Source of the DNA: Pyropia yezoensis
Taxonomy: Eukaryota > Rhodophyta > Bangiophyceae > Bangiales > Bangiaceae
Length of the DNA: 64,000 bases
NCBI GenBank assembly: GCA_009829735.1
Contig: CM020619.1
Span: 6,748,375-6,812,374, forward strand
Reading direction: 5' to 3'
Below the pieces are notes generated by a model. That model ran no database searches. It was not told the origin of the DNA and worked only from the letters and a program-made list of their open reading frames with translations. Numbering within the stretch: position 1 is the stretch's first letter; each line of letters starts with the position of its first letter. Shown in pieces: positions 44,401 through 52,979 of the stretch. The position numbers were made by a program, and so were the translations under genes.

Positions 44401-45372
44401 GGGGTGGCGGTGGCGACGGGGCGACGGTGGCGACGGTGGCGACGGGCGGCGGCGTCGGTGGCGACGGCCGTGGCGGTGGCGTTGGTAGCGACTACGGTGG
44501 TGCAGGCGACGCGGTGGCGGTGGCGACGGCCGTGGCTGTGGCGACGGCGGTGGCGACGCGGTGGCGGGGGCGACGGCCGTGGCGGAGGCGACAGCGGTGG
44601 CGACTGGGGTGGCGGTGGCGACGGGGGTGGCAGTGGCGGCGGCGGCGTCGGTGGCGACGGCCGTGGCGGTGGCGACGGTAGCGCCTGGGGCGGCGGTGGC
44701 GACGCGGTGGCGGGAGCGACGGCCGTGGCGGTGGCGACGGCGGTGGCGAGGGCGACGGCCGTGGCGGAGGCGACGGCGGTGGCGACTGGGGTGGCGGTGG
44801 CGACGGTGGCGACGGTGGCGACGGTGGCGACGGTGGCGACGGCGGCGTCGGTGGCGACGGCCGTGGCGGTGGCGATGGTAGCGACTACGGTGGCGCAGGC
44901 GACGCGGTGGCGGTAGCGACGGCCGTGGCGGTGGCGACGGCGGTGGGCGACGCGGTGGCGGGGGCGACGGCCGTGGCGGAGGCGACGGCGGTGGCGACTG
45001 GGGTGGCGGTGGCGACGGGGTGGCGGGGGCGACGGCGGCGGCGGCGGCGTGGGTGGCGACGGCCGTGGTGGTGGCGACGGCGGTGGCGACGGGCGTGGCG
45101 GTGGGGACGGGGGTGGCCGTGGCGAGGGGGGTGGCCGTGGCGACGGGGTTATACGTGGCGACGGGGGTTTTTGTAGCTTCGGCTGTGGAGTGGGGGGCTT
45201 GCGTTGGTGGCGGTGGAGACGGAGAGCTTTTTCTGACGGTGGGGTCGGCCACGTGTTTGGGAGAGGGGGGGAGAGGTTGGCAGTATGCGGGGGGGGGGGG
45301 TCGTGGGCGGTGTGATTTATGTGACGGGATCGTCGGCCTCCGTGCCCACCCCATCTCAGCCGCATCTGACAT
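41482..45372 (-). CDS. long ORF through the satellite: possible Pro/Ala/Thr-rich repeat protein, or fortuitous
   Basis: From ATG 45372 (MSDAAEMGWARRPTIPS) the minus strand is open for 1,296 codons. The unique N-terminus is about 60 residues; then the frame reads PVATATP-type, SPPPP-type and His/Arg-rich phases of the satellite. The SPPPP phase resembles hydroxyproline-rich wall proteins, but there is no signal peptide. The unit length is a multiple of three, yet every minus frame and some plus frames are also stop-free, so openness alone is not evidence of selection. Indels in the array switch the frame between phases, which argues against a functional product. Confidence 0.2.
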   Translation of the reverse strand: MSDAAEMGWARRPTIPSHKSHRPRPPPPAYCQPLPPSPKHVADPTVRKSSPSPPPPTQAPHSTAEATKTPVATYNPVATATPLATATPVPTATPVATAVATTTAVATHAAAAAVAPATPSPPPPQSPPPSPPPRPSPPPPRRPPPSPPPRPSLPPPRRLRHRSRYHRHRHGRRHRRRRRHRRHRRHRRHRRHRHPSRHRRRLRHGRRPRHRRRHRHGRRSRHRVATAAPGATVATATAVATDAAAATATPVATATPVATAVASATAVAPATASPPPSPQPRPSPPPPRRLHHRSRYQRHRHGRRHRRRRPSPPSPPSPRRHRHPSRHRRRLRHGRRPATAVATATAVAHRHRVACHHRSRYHRHRHGRRHRRRRRHRRHRRHRRHRRHRHPSRHRRRLRHGRRPATAVATATAVAPATASPPPPRRYRRHRHGRRHRRRRRHCHPRRHRHPVATAVASATAVAPATASPPPSPQPRPSPPPRVACTTVVATNATATAVATDAAVATVATVATVATVATATPVATAVASATAVALATAVATATAVAPATASPPPPQALPSPPPRPSPPTPPPPLPPPSPPPPQSPPPSPPPRPSPPPPRRHRRRHSHGRRHRHRVACTTVVATNATATAVATDARPVATVATVATVATRRHRHPSRHRRRLRHGRRPRRHRRSPTPPAHRAGRSRHRAVATVAPPQAATRRHPVATATAVAPPPVARRPAHRATAPSPPRPAHPPVATATPVATAVASATAVAPATASPPPSPQPRPSPPPPRRLHHRSRYQRHRDGRRHRRRRRHRRHRRHRRHRRHRHPSRHRRRLRHGRRPRHRRRHRHGRRSRHRVATAAPGATVATATAVATDAAAATATPVATATPVATAVASATAVAPATASPPPSPQPRPSPPPPRRLHHRSRYQRHRDGRRHRRRRRHRRHRRHRRHRRHRHPSRHRRRLRHGRRPRHRRRHRHGRRSRHRVATAAPGATVATATAVAADAAAATATPVATATPVATAVASATAVAPATASPPPSPQPRPSPPPPRRLHHRSRYHRHRHGRRHRRRRRHRRHRRHRRHRRHRHPSRHRRRLRHGRRPRHRRRHRHGRRSRHRVATAAPGATVATATAVATDAAAATATPVATATPVATAVASATAVAPATASPPPSPQPRPSPPPPRRLHHRSRYHRHRHGRRHRRRRRHRRHRRHRRHRRHRHPSRHRRRLRHGRRPRHRRRHRHGRRSRHRVATAAPGATVATATAVATDAAAATATPVATVATVAAVADADRSTGDTPGVATAAAVKTLHTFPKA
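41515..45180. repeat. satellite array, 393-bp unit built from GGTGGCGAC-type words
   Basis: Identical landmarks recur at 41930, 42323, 42716 and 43109, exactly 393 bp (131 codons) apart; later ones at 43584 and 44561 are shifted by indels. Each unit contains four or five copies of the 9-mer GGTGGCGAC, variants such as GGTAGCGCCTGGGGCGGC and GGTAGCGACTACGGTGGTGC, and differs from neighbours at a few bases. About nine units are present, with disturbed sequence at about 43,170-43,440 and 43,930-44,460. The 3' edge decays into GGGGTGGCCGTGGCGAC-type words. Confidence 0.9.
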
Positions 45373-46030
45373 GACCTAGGCTTCATCTCGCAGACCTTGC
45401 CATTTTTTTGAGCTCTACATGCATTTCCAGCAGATGCAGTAAGATGCTGGTCCAGATGTACAGAATTAATACGAACACATGTCATCGGTTTAACCGGCCG
45501 AGGCGACGGGAAATATAATTTGTTTGAATTATACTCATTGTTTTACTACTTAAATCAAGCCTCAATGGCTCGCCAAATCTTGTTCAGCCATCTTCCGGTT
45601 ACCTTGACTTGAAAGAACTTACCGCAACTTGTTGTTGCTTGCGTCAATGTTACGCAGATCGACTAGAGTCGTCATCCAGGCGGGCCACTCGTACGCCTAA
45701 CGAGCATTAGCCAGCTGTGTGTTGTGCCCGTGTCGGCCGGACAGACACGGCGTCTCAGACACGGGTCACTGTCGTGTCGGGTCACGCTGCCGTGGCCATT
45801 GCTGGCCCGCGGTGCTGGGGCTCCGGGCGAGACGGGCGGGGGCGAGTGACGGGCGCGTATCGGCCAAGGTAATTCAAATCAGACCGCATTTATCGCTCAT
45901 CTGGATGCCATCTCAGCCCAGGACAGCCGTGGTCCACCTGCGCTGCGCCCCCGTCACTAAATGACCAAGCATGCGCAAGCCTCACAGAGGTCTCTTGATT
46001 AGCGTGCGCAGAAAACCGTCAGCCGACCGA
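45373..46030. other. unique AT-richer spacer, no gene seen
   Basis: About 650 bp between the satellite and the minisatellite. 45,510-45,560 is AT-rich. Short ORFs only. Confidence 0.4.
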
Positions 46031-47897
46031 TCATAAACAAACACATGGAACAGAAAAAGAAGAGAGCAGACGACGTGTCAGTACGTGCGGCAATGACCGC
46101 CATGGCCGCCGCCGTCGGACGTCTGTGTCCGTGTCCCTCGGCGGATCGTCACCGCTGCTGCGCGCGTCCGCCTCGCTCCCCCCCTCTGACTCTGACGGCG
46201 TGGCGGCTGCGCGCAGCGGTGGCGGGCTGTCACCGCCACGCGCCTCCCTCGCCGCCGCCGCAACCGCCGCCACCGCGTCGGCTGGGGTGACGGACCGGCT
46301 CCGCAGCGCCGGCGCGGCCCCCGAGGGGTGGAGGGGGCGGGTAGGGGAGGGGCGGAGATAGCCATTGGCGAAGCGCGGCCGCGTTTGCGTGGCGTTTGGC
46401 GAAGCGCGGCCGTCGCGGCCGCCGCCAGTGCGGCTGCCACCAAACGCGGCCGTCGCGGCCGCCGCCAGTGCCGCCGCCACCGGGCGCGGCCGTCGCCGCC
46501 GCCGCCAATGTCGCCGCCGCCGGCGCGGCCGCCAGGGGGTGGGAGGGGCGGGGTGGGGGGGGGAGGCGGCGGTCGCGTTTGGTGGAGCCGAGCCGCCGCC
46601 GCCGCCGCCAGTGCCGCTGCCGCCAGTGCCGCCGCCGCAGGGCCCGGACGTCGCCGCCGCCGCCAATGCCGCCGCCGCCGGGCGCGGCCGTCGCCACCGC
46701 GGCCAGTGCCGTCGCCGCCGGGCGCGGCCGTCGCCATTGCCGCCAATGCCACCGCCGCCGCCAGTGCCGCCGCCGCCGGGCGCGGCCGTCGCCGCCGCCG
46801 CCAATGCCACCGCCGCCGCCAGTGCCGCCCCCGCCGATCGCGGCCGTCGCCGCTGCCGCCAGTGCGGCGCGCAGCGATGGCGTGCTGCCACCGCCACGCG
46901 CCCCCGTCGCCACCGCCGCCACCGCCGCCACCGCGTCGGCGGGGGTGACGGACCGGCTCCGCAGCCGGCGCGGCTGCCGGGGGGTGGAGGGGGCGGGGGG
47001 GGCGGGGGGGAGGCGGCGGCGGCGGTTGGCGGAGAGTGGCCGTCGCCGTTGCCGCCAGTGCCGCCGCCGCCGGCGCGGTCGCCGGGGCGTGGAGAAGGCG
47101 GCAGGGGGGTGGGGGGGCGGCGGTGGCGCCGGGGTGGGGGGGGGGGGGGGGGGGGGGGGGATGCGGCGGTGGCGGTTGGCGGAGCGCGGCCGTCGCCGCC
47201 GCCGCTAGTGGCACCGCCACAACAAACGATGGCGGTGGGCAGCGAGGCGGCCGTCGGCCATACCTCGCCGCCATCCCAGCCGCTCGAGCGCGTCGCCCCG
47301 CTCCCATCCTCGCCGGTCGGTGCGCGCCACCGCGGCGCCCCGCCGTGCTCCTCTGGCCGCACCCCCTCCCCGCGGGCGCCTTCACACCAGCGTCGTCGGC
47401 CTGCCCCCCCCAGCGGCAGTTGCGGCAAGGTTGGCGAGCGGGGGGGGGGGGGGGGAGCAAAGGGGGGGGGGGGGGGGGGGGGGGGGGCGGGGAAGGTGGG
47501 GGAGAAAGAGGAGGGCGGGGCGGGGCACAAGCGAGCGGAGAGCAAAGGGAGGTGCGAAGGGCAAGAGCGCGGCCGTCGCCGCCGCCGCTAGTGGCACCGC
47601 CACCACAAAGGATGGCGGTGGGCAGCGGGGCGGCCGTCGGCCATTCCTTGCCGCAAATCCCAGCCTCTCGAGCGCGTCCGCCCCGCTCCCTTTCTCGCCG
47701 GTCGGTGCGCAGCCGGAAAGGCCGCCGCCGCCCGCCCCCCCCGCCCCGCGGCAGGCCGCCGCCGCGCCCCACCCCCCGGCGGTCCGCTGCCGTCAGTGGG
47801 GGACAGACGTGGGCGAAGCAGGTGCCCAGCCGGAAAGGCCGCCGCCGCCCGGCCCCGACCGCCTCCCTGACCCCCCCCCCCCCCCCCCCCCCACCGG
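46031..47897. repeat. GCC-rich minisatellite with longer direct repeats, running into the gap
   Basis: Variants of GCCGCCGCCGCCAGTGCC and GGGCGCGGCCGTCGCC recur from 46,370 to 46,860. A roughly 125-bp block at 47,190-47,310 recurs at 47,566-47,690, and AGCCGGAAAGGCCGCCGCCG recurs at about 47,707 and 47,824. G runs interrupt the block. Open frames on both strands are compositional. Confidence 0.8.
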
Positions 47898-48397
47898 NNN
47901 NNNNNNNNNNNNNNNNNNNNNNNNNNNNNNNNNNNNNNNNNNNNNNNNNNNNNNNNNNNNNNNNNNNNNNNNNNNNNNNNNNNNNNNNNNNNNNNNNNNN
48001 NNNNNNNNNNNNNNNNNNNNNNNNNNNNNNNNNNNNNNNNNNNNNNNNNNNNNNNNNNNNNNNNNNNNNNNNNNNNNNNNNNNNNNNNNNNNNNNNNNNN
48101 NNNNNNNNNNNNNNNNNNNNNNNNNNNNNNNNNNNNNNNNNNNNNNNNNNNNNNNNNNNNNNNNNNNNNNNNNNNNNNNNNNNNNNNNNNNNNNNNNNNN
48201 NNNNNNNNNNNNNNNNNNNNNNNNNNNNNNNNNNNNNNNNNNNNNNNNNNNNNNNNNNNNNNNNNNNNNNNNNNNNNNNNNNNNNNNNNNNNNNNNNNNN
48301 NNNNNNNNNNNNNNNNNNNNNNNNNNNNNNNNNNNNNNNNNNNNNNNNNNNNNNNNNNNNNNNNNNNNNNNNNNNNNNNNNNNNNNNNNNNNNNNNN
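47898..48397. other. assembly gap, 500 N
   Basis: Exactly 500 unknown bases, probably a placeholder length. It hides the 5' end of the retrotransposon (5' LTR, primer-binding site, most of gag). Confidence 1.
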
Positions 48398-48893
48398 CGA
48401 CCCTGGCCGAGTTGGCTAGGTTCGCCTACCGCAGAGGCGAGGCCTACCGCAAGTTGCGGGAGGAACAACGCCAGGAGCGTCAGGCCGAGTTGGCCAAGGA
48501 ACGGGAAGAGGCGCGCCAGGCCAGAGAGTTGCGAGAGGCACGCCGAATCCGCAAGGAGAGGGTGGTAGCTGCCGTGGGAACTTCCCAAGGTACCTCGTCG
48601 TCTTCCCCAGTTGGGAAGACCCTCCGGGAACTGATCATCGGTGTTGGAACTGCAACTCCGATGGTCACTGGGCATATGATTGCCCCAAGTTGAGTAAACG
48701 CATCCAACAGCTTGTTAGGAATGCGAGTAAGAAGTCGGCTACGAACGAAGTGCGTTCACGCCGCGAGGGTGGGTCTCGACCAGTGGTGGCGGTCGCCACA
48801 CCCTCGACGGAGGGGGCGGACACGTCGTCCTCGGACTCGTCGTCGTCCCCTTCGCCCTCAGATTCGGACGCCAAGTCGGCGGGAAACGAATGA
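48398..48893 (+). pseudogene. gag C-terminal part with CCHC zinc knuckle (frame break)
   Basis: From the gap edge, frame 1 encodes a charged helical segment (FAYRRGEAYRKLREEQRQER onward) to about 48,620. The frame then changes, and 48642-48683 encodes a CCHC knuckle, CWNCNSDGHWAYDC (C-x2-C-x4-H-x4-C). A Ser-rich tail ends at TGA 48893. Knuckles bind element RNA during particle assembly. The stop overlaps the next ATG as ATGA, so pol may be reached by coupled restart or frameshift. The shift before the knuckle may be a sequence error or decay. Confidence 0.7.
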
Positions 48894-49575
48894 CCGTTGG
48901 AGCTGGTCGTCCGAAGCTCACAACGGCAGCCTCGGCCAAGTGGGCCAAGAGGACGAACCAACCGTGTCGGATACTGCGGCGACCTAAGGGAGTCCGCCCA
49001 CCTCGGGTGGGACTTCCCAAGAACGTAAACCCACGTCGGGTCATCGCGGTGCTGACGGGTGAGAACTTCCAGGTGGCTGGACGGGTGCAACTTGCCCCCG
49101 GCCGCGCCTGTTGTGCCCGTATCGTACTTGATACCGGGTCAGGAGCCTCCTTGATACGCAAGTCGCTATTACCAAAGGGGATGAGGCTCCAACGCTGGAA
49201 GTCTAAAGCTGACCATCTGATCGATATCAATGGTGGGGTACTTCCCATCGTTGGTGCCGTGACCCTACCAACTCGGTTGGGGACCCATGAGGTCGACGTG
49301 ACCTATGGTGTAGTTGAGAATATATCGGTACCCTGCTTCTGGGTACCCCTTATGTCGTAACACAAGTGCCTTTGATTTGTGGCCCTGAGTACTGGGTCAA
49401 GTTGATGAATGGGGAGACTATCCCCATCCTTGGTAAGGGAAAGTCTGTGGCTCCTGTGACAGTTTCACAGTCGAAGCCTGTTTGTTCTGTGAGGGAAGGG
49501 TTTACTGCTACTCTGCGTTTAGCCCGTAAGTCATGTTGCCCCCAACTCGGTGGCGCACGTGGATGTTGTAACTGA
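48890..49575 (+). pseudogene. retroviral-type aspartic protease region (frame break)
   Basis: ATG 48890 overlaps the gag stop. The frame encodes a basic lead, then the active-site motif ARIVLDTGSGASLIRKSLL and the following strands, to a premature stop at 49360. A one-base shift near 49,325-49,350 moves the rest (YVVTQVPLICGPEYWVKLMN onward) to another frame, which ends at 49575. Retropepsins act as dimers with one Asp each to cut Gag-Pol. The catalytic DTG is intact and the fold is broken only by the shift. Confidence 0.75.
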
Positions 49576-49590
49576 TTATGCGGGAACGGG

Positions 49591-50418
49591 TTGGTGCACC
49601 CTAACCCCCGTCTTGCTCGCAAGCACCAAGTGCATGTTGCCCTTGGCACGATGGACTCCAAAGCCGGAGTCCCGTGGAGGATCCAGGTGATGAACCTGAG
49701 CTCGTCGCCCAAGTTCTTCAAGTCGGGGGCCAAGTTCGGCTATATCGACCAACACGAGGGACCAGTAGTAGCGGTCACCCTCAGCGCGGGCGCAAGTAGC
49801 GACCCGAAGTCCGGAAAGGAGAAGCATCAAGCCAAGTCGGCCGCCTCTCCTCGGCCCCAGGTAAACATGGAGGGTGTTCCACCCAGGTTGAGGGTTCAAG
49901 TTGAACGCCTCTTGGACCAATATCACAAGTTGTGGGATGGTCAATTGGGACTCATGAGAGCTACCCAACACCGGATCGAGTTGAAACCCGGTGCGCCCCC
50001 TATACGCCAACAACCGTATAGGGGGGGACCCCGTTCAAGGGCCCTCGTTAAGGAGCAAGTTGCTCGCATGGAGGCCCTCGATGTGATCGAGGCCAGCAAC
50101 GCCGAGTGGGCGAGTCCGGTGGTGATCGTCCCCAAAGTTGATGGGACCCCCCGGTTCTGTATCGACTACCGTAAGCTCAACGAGAGCACGGTGAAGGATA
50201 GTTATCCCCTACCTCGGATGGATGACTGTCTGGACTCTCTGGGGGAGGCAAACGTGTTCTCTACCCTGGACTGTAACGCGGGGTACTGGCAAATTCCCAT
50301 TGCCCCGGAGGACAGGCATAAAACTACCTTACCTGTCACTGTGGTACCTACCAGTGCAAGCGTCTACCGTTTGGCCTGTGTAACGCGCCGGCAACTTTCC
50401 AGCGCGCTATGGACATGA
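49591..50418 (+). pseudogene. reverse transcriptase N-terminal part (frame break)
   Basis: This segment holds the linker and RT fingers: ALVKEQVARMEALDVIEASN, then WASPVVIVPKVDGTPRFCID, YRKLNESTVKDSYPLPRMDD and FSTLDCNAGYWQIPIA. These are the standard Ty3/gypsy RT blocks with the first catalytic Asp (LDCNAGY). At about 50,329-50,331 the frame slips by one base in a T run, and the palm continues in the frame of the next entry. The frame is also offset from the protease part, so at least two breaks separate PR from the intact 3' half of pol. Confidence 0.85.
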
Positions 50419-52868
50419 TTCTGGCCGGAGTACGGTGGCAGATCTGTCTCGTGTACCTAGACGATATCATTGTGTTCTCCCGAAGTCCGGAGGAACACAT
50501 TGGCCATCTTGGCCAGGTGTTCAAGCTACTTGCTGACGCCGGAGTGTCACTGAAGGCGAGTAAGTGCCACCTCTTCACTCAAGAGGTGGAGTACTTGGGA
50601 CATGTTGTCCGTCCGGGGCGTCTCAGTGTCAACGAGAAAAACTTGAGGGCCATCCGCAAGGCTCAGTACCCCCGGACCCAGACCCAGATGAGGAGCTTCC
50701 TCGGGATGTGTAACGTGTACCGACGTTTCACTAAGGGCTTCGCCAAAGTGGCGAAGCCGTTGAATGAGTTAGTGAGCTCAACGCTACCGAAGAACCTGCC
50801 TCCCCCAAGTCGGGTGGAGCAGGAATCCTTTGAGACTCTTCGGGACCTTCTGCTGAAGCCCCCTATCCTGGCTATTCCCAGGTTGGGAGGCCACTACATC
50901 CTGGATGTGGACGCTAGCTACGACCAACTTGGTTGTGTGTTGCTTCAGCAACAGCCGGACAAGGAGTACTTGCCGGTGGGATACTTCAGCAAGGGGCTAA
51001 ACTCGGCCGAGAAGAACTACGGAGTCACCGAGTTGGAAGGACTCGCAGTGGTATGGGCGGTGACGTCACTTCGTCACTACCTAGAGGGTGAGAAGTTCCT
51101 CATCCGCTGCGACCACCGCGCGTTGCAGTTCATCTTCAAGACGGACTGTACGAACACTCGTCTCAACCGGTGGAGGGTGCGACTTGCACCCTTCAACTTT
51201 GATATTGAGTACCGACCTGGCAGGCAACATGCCCTTGCCGACGGCCTCTCTCGGGTACCTACCGAGGGACTGGACACCACCCCAGTCGATGAGGACATCC
51301 CCATCGTGGGGGTAGTCACGCGCTCGGGTCAGGCGTTGAATCCCGAGGCGCCAGGGAACAAGAAGTACTTGCCCCTGTCCCTGGACGAAGTAGTGAAGGC
51401 CCAGGCCGAGGATCCCTTCTGCAAGTCGCAGAGGGATACCCTGGATACAGTGGCGGAGACGCGGTTCTTCCTGGGAGACGATGGCCTCCTCATGAGGAGG
51501 GGGGTATTCCAGGGGACCGAACAACTTGTCGTCCCCGCATCCCTCAAGGACAGTATCCTTGAGAGGGAGCATAACGCTCCCACGGGTGGACACCTGGGGT
51601 CTAGTAAACTGTACCAGACCCTGAGGACCAGGTACTACTGGCCGTCCATGGTGGTGGACATCTACAGTTGGGTGGCTGCCTGCACAAGTTGTGCACAGAA
51701 CCGTCTGATGGAACGGCGGCCTACTACGGCTATGCTATTGTTCCCGGCCAAGGAGCCCTTCGCCGCGTTGGCGATGGACATCCTTGGGCCACTGCCAGTG
51801 ACCGAGGAGGGCAACCAGTACCTCCTGGTCATCTGTGACCGCTTCACGAAACTTACGCGAGCGATCCCACTGGCAGAGATCACGGCCATGTCGGTCGTGT
51901 CAGCCTTCCTAGATCACTGGGTTGCCGCGTATGGCATTCCGGATAGTACACTATCGGACAATGGACCGCAATTTGCGTCTGTACTGTTTCAAGGAGTGCT
52001 GGATATGTTGGGGGTTAAGGCAAACTATGCCACCCCCTACCACCCACAAACTAATGGGCAGGTGGAGCGCTTCAACAAAACTATTGTTAGGCAGCTGCGC
52101 CATTATGTGAGTGAGCACGTGAAGACGTGGGACCAATACATTTCTATTCTGACCACTGCCTACAATTCGCAGGTTCACTCATCTACCGGGGAAGTACCCC
52201 TCGCTTTTGTGACCCCCCGTCGCGTGCGGTCTATTGCCGTGCGGCGGCCGCTCCCAACTAGGGAGGATGGTGGCAGTACGCCCACTCCTACTGAGAGTAA
52301 GGCGGAGTTCGCTGCTAGGCTTGAAAACCTCATCCCTAAAGTCAGGGCTGAGATGGACAAAGCACAAAAGCGCTACAAGCGTACCTTTGACAAAAAGGTG
52401 CGCAACGCCAAGCATGTCCCCGAGCAGGGTGACTGGGTATTGGTCCACTCACACACCCCAACTGGGGGTAAGTTGGTGTTCCAGACGAAGGGGCCGTACC
52501 AGGTCCTTCGTACTGATGGGCGGCGCTTCACCATCGAAAGTGACGATGGGGTCCGCACAGTGAACGGACAGGACGTGGTCAAAGTTGCACCACCGCCTGC
52601 AGGCGACCCAGCTTGGGCGCGTGCCTTGAAAACGTGGCGCCTGCCCTCGCTGCCTGCAGCCAAACAGGGCCCGCAGGAGTACGTGTTCGACAAGTTCATC
52701 GACCACGGCTGGGATGAGGATACTGACCGCCTCATGTTGAGGGTGCGTTGGTTTGGCTACAAAGCCAAGGACGATACGTGGGAGTATGTGGAGGACCTTC
52801 CTGCTGAGAAGGTCCGGGCGTACTGTGCCCGGAACGAGATAGACCCTAACAGCCCTCCCTCAACGTGA
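50409..52868 (+). CDS. pol 3' part: RT palm, RNase H, DD35E integrase and chromodomain
   Basis: An uninterrupted 819-codon frame. The RT catalytic motif is LVYLDDIIVFS near residue 18. RNase H starts near 163 (ILDVDAS), with TELEGLAVVWAV and the DHRALQFI/HALADGLSR motifs. The integrase HHCC finger lies at about 386-430 (HNAPTGGH...CTSC). The catalytic triad is Asp in AMDILG (about 456), Asp in SDNGPQF (about 516) and Glu in GQVERFNK (about 552), the DD35E spacing. The C-terminus (about 756-808) is a chromodomain with YVFDKFIDHG, LMLRVRWFGYKAKDDTWEYV and a closing helix. Chromodomains steer chromovirus integration to marked chromatin. ATG 50409 lies within RT, so the real product begins upstream across the frame break. 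Confidence 0.92.
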   Translation: MDMILAGVRWQICLVYLDDIIVFSRSPEEHIGHLGQVFKLLADAGVSLKASKCHLFTQEVEYLGHVVRPGRLSVNEKNLRAIRKAQYPRTQTQMRSFLGMCNVYRRFTKGFAKVAKPLNELVSSTLPKNLPPPSRVEQESFETLRDLLLKPPILAIPRLGGHYILDVDASYDQLGCVLLQQQPDKEYLPVGYFSKGLNSAEKNYGVTELEGLAVVWAVTSLRHYLEGEKFLIRCDHRALQFIFKTDCTNTRLNRWRVRLAPFNFDIEYRPGRQHALADGLSRVPTEGLDTTPVDEDIPIVGVVTRSGQALNPEAPGNKKYLPLSLDEVVKAQAEDPFCKSQRDTLDTVAETRFFLGDDGLLMRRGVFQGTEQLVVPASLKDSILEREHNAPTGGHLGSSKLYQTLRTRYYWPSMVVDIYSWVAACTSCAQNRLMERRPTTAMLLFPAKEPFAALAMDILGPLPVTEEGNQYLLVICDRFTKLTRAIPLAEITAMSVVSAFLDHWVAAYGIPDSTLSDNGPQFASVLFQGVLDMLGVKANYATPYHPQTNGQVERFNKTIVRQLRHYVSEHVKTWDQYISILTTAYNSQVHSSTGEVPLAFVTPRRVRSIAVRRPLPTREDGGSTPTPTESKAEFAARLENLIPKVRAEMDKAQKRYKRTFDKKVRNAKHVPEQGDWVLVHSHTPTGGKLVFQTKGPYQVLRTDGRRFTIESDDGVRTVNGQDVVKVAPPPAGDPAWARALKTWRLPSLPAAKQGPQEYVFDKFIDHGWDEDTDRLMLRVRWFGYKAKDDTWEYVEDLPAEKVRAYCARNEIDPNSPPST

Positions 52869-52979
52869 GGGAAGGCCGAGCAACAGTGCCAAGAGAGTGC
52901 TTCAAGTCGAAGTGGTACGCAGAGTGGCTTTTAACTACAGCCCTAACCCTCACACTCTCACAACAAAGGCAGCTGCCAA

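Noticed and set aside
41500..44916. Plus-strand ORFs through the satellite (up to 734 codons)
   Set aside because: The repeat is stop-free in multiple frames, and frame openness follows from the unit sequence alone.
41515..45180. CRISPR array
   Set aside because: Repeats are contiguous 9-mer-based satellite units without unique spacers, in a eukaryotic genome.
46031..48675. Minus-strand ORFs of 504 and 865 codons
   Set aside because: They run through the GCC minisatellite and the N gap; the longer one is bridged by unknown residues, and neither has a domain.
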